Source: Salipiger sp. H15
GTDB lineage: Bacteria; Pseudomonadota; Alphaproteobacteria; Rhodobacterales; Rhodobacteraceae
Assembly: GCF_040409955.1 (NCBI RefSeq)
Contig: NZ_CP123385.1
Coordinates: 434,001-498,000, forward strand
Length of the DNA stretch: 64,000 nt
Reading direction: 5' to 3'
Shown here: one piece after another, positions 46,260 through 57,125 of the stretch
How the letters are laid out: the number at the start of each line of letters is the position of its first letter
Numbering within the stretch: the first letter of the stretch is position 1
Made by a program: the position numbers and the translations under genes
Notes under the pieces: generated by a model
The model's database searches: none
What the model was told of the DNA's origin: nothing
The model's input: only the letters and a program-made list of their open reading frames with translations

Positions 46260-47546
46260 ATGCTCAAGCAGACCGCCAACGCCGAGATCGAAACCCGCCG
46301 CAAGGCCGCGCTGGCCCGCGGCGTCGGCGTGCTCACCGACCATTACGCGGTGAAGGCCGAGAATTCCGAGATCTGGGACGCCGACGGCACCCGTCTCATC
46401 GACTTCGCCGCGGGCATCGCCGTGGTCAACACCGGCCACCGCCACCCCAAGGTCATGGCCGCCGTCGCCGAGCAGCTGAACGCCTTCACCCACACCTGCC
46501 ATCAGGTCGTGCCCTACGAGAACTACGTGCGCCTTGCCGAGCGCCTGAACGAACGCGCGCCGGGTGACTTCGCCAAGAAGTCGATGTTCGTCACCACCGG
46601 CGCCGAGGCGGTCGAGAACGCTGTGAAGATTGCCCGCGCCCACACCGGCCGTCAGGCCATCGTCGCCTTCAGCGGCGCCTTCCACGGCCGCACCTTCATG
46701 GGCATGACGCTGACCGGCAAGGTCGCGCCCTACAAGACCGGCTTCGGCCCGATGATGAACGACGTCTTCCACGTGCCCTTCCCGAACGAGCTTCACGGCG
46801 TCAGCGTCGAGGACAGCTTCAAGGCGCTCGACACGCTGTTCAAGGCCGATGTCGACCCGGCCCGCGTCGCCGCGATCATCTTCGAGCCGGTGCAGGGCGA
46901 AGGCGGCTTCAACCCCGCACCGAAGGAGTTCGTCGAGCGGATCCGCAAGCTCTGCGACGACAAGGGCATCGTGATGATCGCCGACGAGGTGCAGACCGGC
47001 TTCGCCCGCACCGGCACGCTCTTCGCCATGGAAGCCTATGGCGTCGCCGCTGACCTCACCACCATGGCCAAGGGCCTTGGCGGCGGTCTTCCGATCTCGG
47101 GCGTGGTCGGCCGCGCCGAGATCATGGACGCGGCGGCCCCCGGCGGCCTCGGCGGCACCTACGGCGGCAACCCGCTCGGCATCGCCGCGGCCAATGCCGT
47201 GCTCGACGTGATCGACGAGGAGAAGCTCTGCGAACGCGCCAACACCCTCGGCACCAGGCTGAAGGCCCGTCTCGAAGCGCTGCGCGCCGATGTCCCCGAG
47301 CTGGCCGAAGTGCGCGGCCCGGGCTTCATGGTCGCCGCCGAGTTCATCGGCGCGGACGGCACCCCGCTGCCCGAGCTCGCCAATGCCATCCGTCTCGAGG
47401 CGCTGAACCGCGGCCTGCTGCTGCTGACCTGCGGCGTCTATGGCAACGTCATCCGCTTCCTCGCGCCGATCACCATCCCCGACGCGATCTTCGACGAGGC
47501 CATGGGCATCCTCGAAGCCGCCGCCAAGACCGCGAAAGGGCTCTGA
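46260..47546 (+). CDS. gabT: 4-aminobutyrate aminotransferase
   Basis: GabT moves the amino group of GABA to 2-oxoglutarate, giving succinate semialdehyde. The 428-residue protein has the class III aminotransferase features: VTTGAEAVENAVKIAR, GAFHGRT, ADEVQTGFARTG and the PLP lysine K271 in MAKGLGGGLP. The ribosome site is GGAGGACAGACC. gabD follows two bases after the stop, so the pair works as one unit. 5-aminovalerate is a possible alternative substrate. Confidence 0.94.
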   Translation: MLKQTANAEIETRRKAALARGVGVLTDHYAVKAENSEIWDADGTRLIDFAAGIAVVNTGHRHPKVMAAVAEQLNAFTHTCHQVVPYENYVRLAERLNERAPGDFAKKSMFVTTGAEAVENAVKIARAHTGRQAIVAFSGAFHGRTFMGMTLTGKVAPYKTGFGPMMNDVFHVPFPNELHGVSVEDSFKALDTLFKADVDPARVAAIIFEPVQGEGGFNPAPKEFVERIRKLCDDKGIVMIADEVQTGFARTGTLFAMEAYGVAADLTTMAKGLGGGLPISGVVGRAEIMDAAAPGGLGGTYGGNPLGIAAANAVLDVIDEEKLCERANTLGTRLKARLEALRADVPELAEVRGPGFMVAAEFIGADGTPLPELANAIRLEALNRGLLLLTCGVYGNVIRFLAPITIPDAIFDEAMGILEAAAKTAKGL

Positions 47547-47547
47547 G

Positions 47548-49023
47548 ATGAAAGACCTGAACACCGCATCGCTTCCGCTCAAGGACGCGACCCTGCTCGA
47601 GACCCGCGCCTACGTGAACGGCACCTGGGTCGAGGGCGAGAAGACCTTCCCGGTGGAGAACCCCTCCACCGGCGAGATCATCGCGCATGTGGCCGATCTT
47701 TCGGCCGCTGACGTCACCGCGGCGATCGACGCGGCCTATGCCGCGAAAAAGGCCTGGGCGGCGAAGTCGGGCAAGGAGCGCAGCGCCGTTCTGCGCAAGC
47801 TCTTCGACCTCATGGTCGAGAACGCCGACGACCTCGCCACGATCCTCACCGCCGAGATGGGCAAGCCCTGGGCGGAAGCGCGCGGCGAAATCCTCTATGG
47901 CGCCTCCTACGTCGAGTGGTTCGCCGAGGAAGCCAAGCGCGTCTACGGCGACATGATCCCCGGCGCGCAGTCGAGCACCCGCATGGTCATCGTCAAGCAG
48001 CCGGTGGGCGTCGTCGGCGCGATCACCCCGTGGAACTTCCCCAATGCCATGCTGGCGCGCAAGATGGCGCCGGCGCTGGCGGTGGGCTGCACCATGGTGG
48101 CGCGCCCCTCCGAGTTCACCCCGCTCTCGGCGCTGTCGCTGGCGGTGCTGGCCGAGCGCGCGGGCGTGCCCGCGGGTGTCTTCAACGTGCTGCCGGGTCT
48201 CGACGCGGCGGGCATGGGCATGGAGATGTGTGCCAGCCCGAAGGTCGCCAAGCTGACCTTCACCGGCTCCACCCGCGTCGGCAAGCTGCTGATGAAGCAG
48301 GGCGCCGACACGGTGAAGAAGCTCTCGCTGGAGCTGGGCGGCAACGCGCCCTTCATCGTCTTCGACGATGCCGATCTCGACGCGGCGGTCGAGGGCGTGA
48401 TGCTGGCGAAGTTCCGTAACAACGGCCAGACCTGCGTCTGCGCCAACCGCATCTACGTGCAGGCGGGCGTCTATGACGCCTTCGCCGAGAAGCTGGGTGC
48501 GGCGATGGGCAAGCTGACGCTGGGCGACGGTTTCGCCGAGGGCGTCAACACCGGCCCGCTGATCAACACCGCGGCGCTGGCCAAGGTCGAGGATCACATC
48601 GCCGACGCCGTGGCCAAGGGCGCGACCGTGGTGAAGGGCGGCGCCCGCTCCGAACTCGGCCGCACCTTCTACGAGCCGACGCTGCTGACCGGCGTGACGC
48701 AGGCGATGAAACTCGCCCGCGAAGAGACCTTCGGCCCGCTCGCCCCGCTGGTGCGCTTCGAGAGCGAGGACGAGGCCATCGACTGGGCGAATGACAGCGA
48801 GTTCGGCCTCGCCGGCTACTTCTACACCCGCGACATCGCCCGCGCCTGGCGCGTCGGCGAGGCGCTGGAGACCGGCATGGTCGGCATCAACACCGGCGTC
48901 ATCTCGACCGAGCTCGCTCCCTTCGGCGGCGTCAAGCAGTCGGGCATGGGCCGCGAGGGGTCCAAGTACGGCTGCGACGACTACCTCGAGATCAAGAACC
49001 TCTGCTTCGGCGGTCTGAGCTGA
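47548..49023 (+). CDS. gabD: Succinate-semialdehyde dehydrogenase
   Basis: GabD oxidises succinate semialdehyde to succinate, feeding the citric acid cycle. The 491-residue aldehyde dehydrogenase has the catalytic C296 in NNGQTCVCANR and the general base E262 in LELGGNAP. Position 186, usually a Lys that contacts NAD(P) in this family, reads Arg (VARPSEFTP). It is cotranscribed with gabT and ends at a strong terminator. Confidence 0.94.
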   Translation: MKDLNTASLPLKDATLLETRAYVNGTWVEGEKTFPVENPSTGEIIAHVADLSAADVTAAIDAAYAAKKAWAAKSGKERSAVLRKLFDLMVENADDLATILTAEMGKPWAEARGEILYGASYVEWFAEEAKRVYGDMIPGAQSSTRMVIVKQPVGVVGAITPWNFPNAMLARKMAPALAVGCTMVARPSEFTPLSALSLAVLAERAGVPAGVFNVLPGLDAAGMGMEMCASPKVAKLTFTGSTRVGKLLMKQGADTVKKLSLELGGNAPFIVFDDADLDAAVEGVMLAKFRNNGQTCVCANRIYVQAGVYDAFAEKLGAAMGKLTLGDGFAEGVNTGPLINTAALAKVEDHIADAVAKGATVVKGGARSELGRTFYEPTLLTGVTQAMKLAREETFGPLAPLVRFESEDEAIDWANDSEFGLAGYFYTRDIARAWRVGEALETGMVGINTGVISTELAPFGGVKQSGMGREGSKYGCDDYLEIKNLCFGGLS

Positions 49024-49043
49024 GGCCAGCCAGCAGAAACGAC

Positions 49044-49075
49044 AAAGGGGGCCGAAAGGCCCCCTTTCTTCATTT
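49044..49075 (+). terminator. Intrinsic terminator after gabD
   Basis: A 10-bp perfect stem (AAAGGGGGCC at 49044-49053 with GGCCCCCTTT at 49058-49067) has a GAAA tetraloop and is followed by CTTCATTT. The A-run before it suggests it also serves the convergent ureohydrolase gene. Confidence 0.9.
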
Positions 49076-49117
49076 CGGGAAACTCCGAAGCAGCGACCCC
49101 GGCCGGATGGCCCGGTC

Positions 49118-50065
49118 TCAGCCGCGTTTCACGCCCGGCAGGGCGCAGAGCATCTCGAAGAGGTAGTTCGCGGCGATGACCGCGGTGTTGCCCGCCGGAT
49201 CGTAGGGCGGCGAGACTTCCACGAGATCGCAGCCGACGAGGTTCAGACCGGCGCAGCCGCGGATGATCTCGAGGCCCTGGATGGTGGTCAGACCGCCGAC
49301 CTCGACGGTGCCGGTGCCGGGCGCGAAGGCCGGATCGAGGCTGTCGATGTCGTAGCTGAGATAGACAGGCGCATCGCCGATCTTGGCGCGGATCTCGGTC
49401 ATCAGCGGCGCCAGCGACTTGTGCCAGCACTCCTCGGCGGGGATCACCGTCCAGCCCTTCTCGCGGCCCCAGTCGAAGTCCTCGGGCGCGTAGCCCGAGC
49501 CGCGCAGTCCGATCTGGAACACCTTGTCGTTGAGCAGCAGCCCGTCCTCGTAGGCGCGCCGGAAGGGGCAGCCATGGGCGACGGTCTCGCCGAACATCTC
49601 CTCGTTGGTGTCGGAATGCGCGTCGACGTGGATCAGCGCCACCGGCCCGTGCTTGGCGGCAATGGCGCGCAGCACCGGCCAGGTCAGCGTGTGGTCGCCG
49701 CCGAGCGTCAGCGGGATCACGTCATGGGCGAGGATGCCCTTGTAGTGCTCGGTGATGATGTCGACCGACTTCTTCAGATCGTAGAGGTTGATCGGCACGT
49801 CACCGATGTCGGCCACCTGCAGGCTGTCGAAGGGCGCGGCGCGGGTCGCCATGTTGTAGGGGCGGATCATCCGGCTCTCGTCGCGAATCTGGCGCGGGCC
49901 GAGGCGGGTGCCCGGACGGTTCGAGGTGCCGATATCCATCGGGATCCCGACGAAGCAGGCGTCGAGCCCTTCGGCGGTGGGCTGCGTCGGCAGCCGCATC
50001 ATCGTTCCCGGGCCGCCGGTGCGCGGCATGACGTTGCCACCAAGTGGTTGATTGAGTTCTGACAT
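49118..50065 (-). CDS. speB: Agmatinase / guanidino-acid ureohydrolase
   Basis: This 315-residue arginase-family enzyme uses two manganese ions to release urea from a guanidino compound. Metal ligands are visible: H125 in GGDHTLTW, D148/H150/D152 in HVDAHSDT, and Asp pair in YDIDSLDPAFAPGTG. Agmatine (to putrescine) and 4-guanidinobutyrate (to GABA) are both plausible substrates; the neighbouring gabTD and polyamine transporter genes fit either. The start at 50065 has GAGG upstream. It is divergent from the polyamine operon, sharing its control region. Confidence 0.88.
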   Translation of the reverse strand: MSELNQPLGGNVMPRTGGPGTMMRLPTQPTAEGLDACFVGIPMDIGTSNRPGTRLGPRQIRDESRMIRPYNMATRAAPFDSLQVADIGDVPINLYDLKKSVDIITEHYKGILAHDVIPLTLGGDHTLTWPVLRAIAAKHGPVALIHVDAHSDTNEEMFGETVAHGCPFRRAYEDGLLLNDKVFQIGLRGSGYAPEDFDWGREKGWTVIPAEECWHKSLAPLMTEIRAKIGDAPVYLSYDIDSLDPAFAPGTGTVEVGGLTTIQGLEIIRGCAGLNLVGCDLVEVSPPYDPAGNTAVIAANYLFEMLCALPGVKRG

Positions 50066-50425
50066 TCGAGCCTCGAAATTCCTATCGCCGCCAGTCTTCC
50101 GCGCTTGCTCGCTTCGAGGAAATAAGGAATTTCCGAAAATCATTTCGGCAAAGGCCGAAGTGACGATCAAGATTTCCACAAATGACATTCCGGCGGGGAA
50201 CATCGCGGGTCCTGAAATCGCCATTCCTCTACGTAAAATCGCGCCGCATCATCATAACATTATGTTTTTAAGTTATTTCTGCAGAACCCCTTCAAAACCG
50301 GCCGCCGCGCGGGAGTTTCTTCGGCATATCCCGAAGTGAATTCCGTTCTTTCGTGATGTTTCGTGAAGCGTCGTTGAAGTCTTCTGCCGTGAACTCTTCG
50401 AAAACGCGACAACAGGGACTGCGAC
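50066..50425. promoter_or_regulatory. Palindrome-rich divergent control region of the polyamine block
   Basis: This 360-base spacer is clearly more AT-rich than the rest of the window. It contains overlapping inverted repeats CCGAAA-N4-TTTCGG (50133-50148) and TTCGGC-N4-GCCGAA (50144-50159), a further CTTCGG-N6-CCGAAG (50319-50336), and a direct repeat TTTCGTGATG/TTTCGTGAAG at a 10-base period (50349-50368). The shared half-site TTCGG suggests binding of a dimeric regulator such as the XRE-cupin or LysR protein. I see no open frame that looks coding. Confidence 0.65.
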
Positions 50426-51508
50426 ATGATCAGAACTTCCTCGCTCACGCGCCGAACTCTCCTCAAGACCGCCGGCGCCATGCCGCTCGCGCTGGCCGCG
50501 CCCTCCGTGCTGCGCGCCGCGGGCGATCCGCTGAAGGTCGGCGTCTACGGCGGCTATTTCCAGGACAGCTTCGACAGCTTCGTCTACCCCGAGTTCACCA
50601 AGGCCACCGGCATCGAGATCGAGAGCATCGCGGTCCCCACCGGCGAGGCCTGGCTGATCCAGCTGCAGCAGGCCGCCCGCGCCAAGCGCGCCCCGGCGGA
50701 CGTGTCGATGATGGCCACCGTCAGCATCATGCGCGGCATGCGCACCGGCCTCTGGGCAACGCTCGACGAGGCGGCGATGCCGAACGTGTCGAACATCCTG
50801 CCGACGCTGCAGAACCGCTACGAGAACGGCGGGCTCGCCGCGGTCGGCGCGGTCTCCTGGTACATCACCGTCGCGACCAACACCGACACCTTCCCCGAGC
50901 CGATCGGCAGCTGGGCCGAGCTCTGGGATCCGAAGTACCAGGACAGCCTCGGGCTGCTGGCGCTGGTGTCGAACTCCTACCTGCTCGAGATCACCGCGAA
51001 GACCTTCTTCGGCGGCACCGAGTACCTGTCGAGCGACGAGAGCATCCTCGAGGTGCTGGCCAAGGTCGCCGAGCTGAAGCCGAACACGCGCCTGTGGTAC
51101 CGTGACGAGGCGCAGTTCGAGCAGGCGCTGAAGTCGGGCGAGATCCCGATCGGCCAGTACTACCACGACGTCACCGGCCTTGCTGCCGCCGACGGCTTCC
51201 CGGTGCGCTCGAACTTCCCCAAGGAAGGCGGCCTGCGCGAGTCCGGGAACTGGGCCGTGGCGGGCGTGTCGGACAAGATCGACCAGGCGCAGGTCTTCAT
51301 CGACTACATGTCGCAGCCCTCGGTGCAGGCGATGCTGGCGCGGAACCTCGGCACCGCGCCGAACGTCGCGCGCGAAAGCATGGACCTGACCGACGAGGAA
51401 TTCGCCGCCGTGTCCTCCGAGATCGAGCCGGTGGTCCCGCGCTACGACCTGCATTTCGAGCGCACCGACTGGCTCAACCAGATCTGGGCCGAGATGCTCC
51501 AGGCCTGA
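50426..51508 (+). CDS. Polyamine-type ABC transporter, periplasmic binding protein
   Basis: The 360-residue protein belongs to the PotD/PotF-like extracellular solute-binding family. It carries a twin-arginine export signal (LTRRTLLKTAG, R9-R10), cleavage near residue 30. The binding fold then starts LKVGVYGGYFQDSF. An aromatic and acidic set typical of polyamine binding is plausible but was not mapped. It heads the operon for the transporter, oxidase and dehydrogenase; 73 bases separate it from the ATPase. Confidence 0.9.
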   Translation: MIRTSSLTRRTLLKTAGAMPLALAAPSVLRAAGDPLKVGVYGGYFQDSFDSFVYPEFTKATGIEIESIAVPTGEAWLIQLQQAARAKRAPADVSMMATVSIMRGMRTGLWATLDEAAMPNVSNILPTLQNRYENGGLAAVGAVSWYITVATNTDTFPEPIGSWAELWDPKYQDSLGLLALVSNSYLLEITAKTFFGGTEYLSSDESILEVLAKVAELKPNTRLWYRDEAQFEQALKSGEIPIGQYYHDVTGLAAADGFPVRSNFPKEGGLRESGNWAVAGVSDKIDQAQVFIDYMSQPSVQAMLARNLGTAPNVARESMDLTDEEFAAVSSEIEPVVPRYDLHFERTDWLNQIWAEMLQA

Positions 51509-51581
51509 TCGCCTCACCAAATTTCAACCAAACAGGAGACGGCCGGATGCCTGGGCACCCGGCCGCAGGGAAGACGCACGC

Positions 51582-52619
<1,038 letters not shown>

Positions 52620-52622
52620 GCC

Positions 52623-53477
52623 ATGATCCAGTCCCGTCCACGCACCCCGCTGGGCTACCTGCCCATCCTGCTGCCGGCCTTCGCGCTTTTCGCCTTCTAC
52701 GTCGTGCCCTTCGGCTCGATGGTCGGCATGTCCTTCTTCCACAACCTCGGCGGCGGCGCCTACGAGGAGGTGTTCACGCTCGAGAACTACGCGCGGCTCT
52801 TCTCGCCCTTCTTCCTGAGCGTGCTGGCCACCTCCTTCGAGGTCGCCTTCCTCGTCGCGCTCTTTGCCATCGTCGTCGGCTTCCCCTTCACCTACCTGCT
52901 GGTGAACGCGCGCCGCGGCACGCAGGTGTTCTGGCTGATCGTCATGCTCTCGGTGCTGTCGCTGTCGGAGGCGATCATCGGCTTTGCCTGGTCGACGCTG
53001 CTGTCGCGCACCGCCGGGATCGGCGTGCTCTTCGAGGCGCTCGGCCTCACCGAGAAGGCGCAGAGCTACGCGCCCTCGCTCGGCGCGGTGCTGGCCGGTG
53101 TGACCTACATCGCCATGCCCTACGCCGTGCTGCTGCTCTACCCGATCCTGAGCCGCATCGAGCCCGACATCGAGCAGGCCTCGCGCACGCTCGGTGCCTC
53201 GCCGCTGCGCGCCTTCTTCAACGTGATCGTGCCGATGCACCGCACCCCCATCGTGGTCAGCTTCGTGATGATCTTCGTCTTCACGCTGGGCTCGTACCTC
53301 TTGCCGCAGATCCTCGGACGGCCGACCAACTGGACGCTCTCGGTGGTGATCTCGGACCAGGCGCTCCTGCAGTCCAACATGCCCTTCGCCGCGGCGCTGT
53401 CGATCTTCCTGATGACCGTGACGATCCTGCTGGTGCTGCTCGTCACCCTGATGAACCGGAAAGGCGCCAAGGCATGA
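52623..53477 (+). CDS. potB: Polyamine-type ABC transporter permease (PotB-like)
   Basis: The 284-residue permease has six membrane segments and the EAA loop EQASRTLGASPLRAFFNVIVP that docks to the ATPase. It overlaps the second permease gene by four bases (ATGA). Confidence 0.9.
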   Translation: MIQSRPRTPLGYLPILLPAFALFAFYVVPFGSMVGMSFFHNLGGGAYEEVFTLENYARLFSPFFLSVLATSFEVAFLVALFAIVVGFPFTYLLVNARRGTQVFWLIVMLSVLSLSEAIIGFAWSTLLSRTAGIGVLFEALGLTEKAQSYAPSLGAVLAGVTYIAMPYAVLLLYPILSRIEPDIEQASRTLGASPLRAFFNVIVPMHRTPIVVSFVMIFVFTLGSYLLPQILGRPTNWTLSVVISDQALLQSNMPFAAALSIFLMTVTILLVLLVTLMNRKGAKA

Positions 53478-54271
53478 AACCCGGCAAGATCCTCTCCACC
53501 CTCTTCTTCTGGATCGTCGGCATCGCGATGATCGCCCCCTTCGTGGTGATCGCCGGGGTCTCGGTCAACGAGCGCAAGTCGCTGACCTTCCCGCCCGAGG
53601 GGTTCAACCTCGGCTGGTACGCGGACCTGTTCCTCGACGCCGAATGGCGCGCGCCGCTGATGAACTCGCTGACCATCGCGCTGCTCGCCTCGGTCGTGGC
53701 TGTGCTGGTCGCCTTCCCCATCGCCTGGTTCAACTGGCGCTACCGCACCGGCTTCGGCAAGCTGGTGGCCGGGCTCGGGGCCATGCCGTTCCTGCTGCCT
53801 CCCGTCATCACCGCCATGGGCTTCCTGACCTTCTTCGTCATCCTCGGCCGCTACGGCGAGTTCTGGACGGTGGTCGTCGCCCACGCGGTGTTCCTCGTCA
53901 CCCTGCCGCTGGTCTCGCTGTCGCTCGGCTTCGAGGACATCGACACCAGCCTCGTGGAAGCCTCGCGCTCGATGGGAGCGTCCGAGACCACGGTGCTGCG
54001 CACCGTCGTGCTGCCGATGATCCGCCCCTACGTGATCTCGGGCTTCTGCTTCGTCTTCGTGATCTCGCTCAACGAATACATCATCGCTGTGATGACAGTG
54101 GGTGCCGTCTTCGAAACCCTGCCGATGAAGATCTTCAACGCCCTGCGCTACGGCTACACGCCGGTCATGGCCGCCGCCTCGGTGGTGTTCGTGGCCGCCA
54201 CCGTGCTGATCTTCTCCCTCGTCGCGGCCTTCAGCGACCTGCCGAAACTGCTTGGAGCCAGAAGCAAATGA
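53474..54271 (+). CDS. potC: Polyamine-type ABC transporter permease (PotC-like)
   Basis: The 265-residue permease has six membrane segments and the EAA loop VEASRSMGASETTVLRTVVLP. Overlaps of four bases with both the preceding permease and the following oxidase gene show strong translational coupling, tying import directly to substrate oxidation. Confidence 0.9.
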   Translation: MKPGKILSTLFFWIVGIAMIAPFVVIAGVSVNERKSLTFPPEGFNLGWYADLFLDAEWRAPLMNSLTIALLASVVAVLVAFPIAWFNWRYRTGFGKLVAGLGAMPFLLPPVITAMGFLTFFVILGRYGEFWTVVVAHAVFLVTLPLVSLSLGFEDIDTSLVEASRSMGASETTVLRTVVLPMIRPYVISGFCFVFVISLNEYIIAVMTVGAVFETLPMKIFNALRYGYTPVMAAASVVFVAATVLIFSLVAAFSDLPKLLGARSK

Positions 54272-55656
54272 CCCTGACCCAAAAGGCACTCGCCCACGCC
54301 ACGCTCTACCCGCTGTGGCTCGACAACCCCGCCGCGCCGGAAACCTGCCCGCATCTCGTGGGCGCGCGCGAGGCCGACCTGCTGATCGTCGGCGGCGGCT
54401 TCACCGGGCTCTGGGCGGCGATCATCGCCAAGCAGCGCGACCCGCAGCGTGAGGTGGTCATCATCGAGGCCGGCAAGGTGGCGCACGGCGCCTCGGGCCG
54501 TCCCGGCGGCATCGTCTCGACCTCGGTCATGCACGGGCTGGTCAACGCCGAGCGCGTCTTCCCGAAGGACATCGAGCTGCTGGAAAAGCTCGGCATCGAC
54601 AACCTCGACAGCTGGCGCGAGACGATCGAGGCCTTCGGCATCGACGCCGATCTCGAGTGGGGCGGCGAGATGACCGTCGCCGTGCGCGGCGAGGATCTCG
54701 AGGAGCTGCGCCGCGAGTACGAGCTGCACATGGGCCACGGCCACGACGTGGCCTGGCTCGACAAGACGCAGGTCCAGTCGGAAGTCGCCTCGCCGCTCTT
54801 CCAGGCCGGCATCTGGTCGAAGGAGCGCACCGGCACCGTGCAGCCCGCGAAGCTCGCCTGGGGCCTCAAGGCGGCCGCGCTCAAGCTCGGCGTGACGATC
54901 CACGAGCACACGCCGATGGAAGAGGTCGAGGACCTCGGCTCCAAGCTGCGCATCCGCACCCATGACGGGGTGATCACCGCGCCCAAGGTGCTCTTTGCCA
55001 CCAACGCCTGGTGCGCCGGTCACAAGAAGATCAAGAACTACGTCGTCGCCATGCGCGACCGGGTGATCGCCACCGAGCCGCTCAGCGACGAGCAGCTCGC
55101 GCGCATCGGCTGGACCCACCGGCAGGGCATCTACGACACCCGCACCCAGCTCAACTACATGCGCCTCACGAAGGACAACCGCATCGTCTACGGCGGGCGC
55201 ATCGGCTACTACTACGGCGACAAGACCGACCCCGACGGCGACCGGCAGATCGCGGTCTACGACCGGCTCGCGGGCTATTTCTTCAAGACCTTCCCGCAGC
55301 TCGAGGACGTGAAGTTCTCGCACGCCTGGTCCGGTCCGATCGACCTGACCACCCGGCTCGCGGTGCACTTCCAGCCCTACTACGGCGGCAAGGGCGTCTA
55401 CGCGGGCGGTTACTCAGGCTTCGGCGTAACCGCCTCGCGCTTCGGCGCGCGGCTGGGGATCGAGATGCTGGATGACACCGGCGTGCCCGAGCTGGAGCTC
55501 GGCCTTGCCAACTCGCTGCCGCGCCCGATCCCGCGCGAGCCGTTCCGTTGGCCGGGCGCCGCGATCACCATGCGCGCGCTCGACGAGGTGGACGACAAGG
55601 GCGGCTGGCGCCGCGCCTGGGTGAAGATGGTGCATGCGATGGGGTTCCCGCTGTGA
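54268..55656 (+). CDS. FAD-dependent amine oxidase, PuuB/DAO type
   Basis: The 462-residue flavoprotein has the dinucleotide-binding motif LLIVGGGFTGLWAA (39-52), a GRPGGIVS segment, and a C-terminal YAGGYSGFGVT flavin-contact motif. It resembles gamma-glutamylputrescine oxidase (PuuB) and related DAO-family oxidases. No glutamate-putrescine ligase (PuuA) or gamma-Glu hydrolase (PuuD) is in the window, so it may oxidise the free amine. Product aldehyde would pass to the adjacent dehydrogenase, whose GTG start overlaps its stop. Confidence 0.88.
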   Translation: MTLTQKALAHATLYPLWLDNPAAPETCPHLVGAREADLLIVGGGFTGLWAAIIAKQRDPQREVVIIEAGKVAHGASGRPGGIVSTSVMHGLVNAERVFPKDIELLEKLGIDNLDSWRETIEAFGIDADLEWGGEMTVAVRGEDLEELRREYELHMGHGHDVAWLDKTQVQSEVASPLFQAGIWSKERTGTVQPAKLAWGLKAAALKLGVTIHEHTPMEEVEDLGSKLRIRTHDGVITAPKVLFATNAWCAGHKKIKNYVVAMRDRVIATEPLSDEQLARIGWTHRQGIYDTRTQLNYMRLTKDNRIVYGGRIGYYYGDKTDPDGDRQIAVYDRLAGYFFKTFPQLEDVKFSHAWSGPIDLTTRLAVHFQPYYGGKGVYAGGYSGFGVTASRFGARLGIEMLDDTGVPELELGLANSLPRPIPREPFRWPGAAITMRALDEVDDKGGWRRAWVKMVHAMGFPL

Positions 55657-57101
55657 GCGTTGCAGAGATGATCGAGACCCGCACGGGCGCCGTGTTCCTC
55701 AATGGCAGCTTCAACGCCGGCAAGGGCGCGCTGCGCGACGCGGTGAACCCGGCGACGGGCGAGGTCTTCGCCCGCTTCGCCACCGCCACGCCGGGCGACG
55801 TGACCGCTGCCGCCGAAAGCGCCGAGCGCGCCTTCGGCACGTGGCGCCGCCTGCCGGTTGCCGAGCGCGCGCGCTTCCTGCGCGGCTTTGCGGGTGGGCT
55901 CGATGCGCGCCGCGACGCGCTGATCGAGCTGCAGATGCGCAACAACGGCAAGCCGCGCTTCGAGGCCGAGATCGACCTCGGCGATGCCGCCGCCTGCTTC
56001 CGCTACTATGCGGATCTCGTCGAGGGCGGCGCGCTGGACCGGGGCCGCGTGGTGCTGCCTGATGACGGCTTCACCGGGCGGCAGGTGCTGGAACCCTACG
56101 GCCCCGCCGCGCTGATCGTGCCGTGGAACTTCCCGTTGGTCACCACCGCGTGGAAGCTCGCCCCGGCGCTGGCGGCGGGCTGCACCGCACTCCTGAAACC
56201 CTCGGAGTTCACCACGCTCGCCGAACTCGTCTACGGCGAGATCGCGCAGCAGATCGGCCTGCCCGAGGGCGTGCTGTCGATCCTGCCCGGCGAGGGCGCG
56301 ATCGGCGCCGCGATGCTGGACGCGCCGCAGATCCGCAAGGTCTCCTTTACCGGCTCCAACGCCACCGGCGCGCGCATCATGGGCGCGGCGGCGAAGCGCC
56401 TGCTACCGGTCTCGCTGGAACTCGGCGGCAAGTCTCCCATCGTCGTCCTTTCGGATGCCGACATCGACGCGGCGGCCGAACTGGTCTGCGGCGGGGTCTT
56501 CTTCAACGCCGGGCAAATCTGCTCGGCGACCTCGCGGCTGATCGTCGACGAGGCCATCGCCGACGATCTCATCGCCGCCCTGCGCGCGCGCATCCGCAAG
56601 ATGGCCGTCGGCGATCCGCGCGGCGAGATCGACATGGGCCCGCTCACCACCATGGCGCAGCGCGACAAGGTGCTGGGCTACCTGCTCACCGCACGCTCCG
56701 AGGGGCTCGACTGCCTCTGCGGCGGCACCGGCGCGGTCGGCCCCGGCTTCTTCATCGAACCCACCGTCTACCTCGACGTGCCCGAGACCAGCGCGCTCTG
56801 GCGCGAGGAGATCTTCGGCCCGGTCCTCTCCGTCCGCCGCGTCAAGGGCGACGAGGCCGCCATCGCGCTCGCCAATGCCTCCGACTACGGGCTGGCGGCG
56901 ACGGTGGTGGGCAGCGATCCCGACCGTGCGAACGCCGTCGCCGACCGCATCGACGCGGGCCACGTCTGGGTCAACACGATGCAGATCATCTTCCCCGAGA
57001 CCTCCTGGGGCGGCTTCAAGGCCAGCGGCATCGGCCGCGAGCTCGGCTTCGGCGGGCTGCAGGGCTACGCCGCGCTCAAGCACATCACCACCCCGGCGTA
57101 A
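55653..57101 (+). CDS. Aldehyde dehydrogenase (PuuC-like)
   Basis: The 482-residue NAD(P)-dependent enzyme has catalytic C290 in FNAGQICSATSRL, base E256 in LELGGKSP and the cofactor Lys of LLKPSEFT. By context it oxidises the aminoaldehyde produced by the FAD oxidase, for example 4-aminobutanal to GABA. The GTG at 55653 overlaps the oxidase stop (GTGA), so coupling is likely; an ATG five codons later (55668) is the alternative start. Confidence 0.9.
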   Translation: MSVAEMIETRTGAVFLNGSFNAGKGALRDAVNPATGEVFARFATATPGDVTAAAESAERAFGTWRRLPVAERARFLRGFAGGLDARRDALIELQMRNNGKPRFEAEIDLGDAAACFRYYADLVEGGALDRGRVVLPDDGFTGRQVLEPYGPAALIVPWNFPLVTTAWKLAPALAAGCTALLKPSEFTTLAELVYGEIAQQIGLPEGVLSILPGEGAIGAAMLDAPQIRKVSFTGSNATGARIMGAAAKRLLPVSLELGGKSPIVVLSDADIDAAAELVCGGVFFNAGQICSATSRLIVDEAIADDLIAALRARIRKMAVGDPRGEIDMGPLTTMAQRDKVLGYLLTARSEGLDCLCGGTGAVGPGFFIEPTVYLDVPETSALWREEIFGPVLSVRRVKGDEAAIALANASDYGLAATVVGSDPDRANAVADRIDAGHVWVNTMQIIFPETSWGGFKASGIGRELGFGGLQGYAALKHITTPA

Positions 57102-57125
57102 GCCGGACCTTCCAAGGACAGACCA

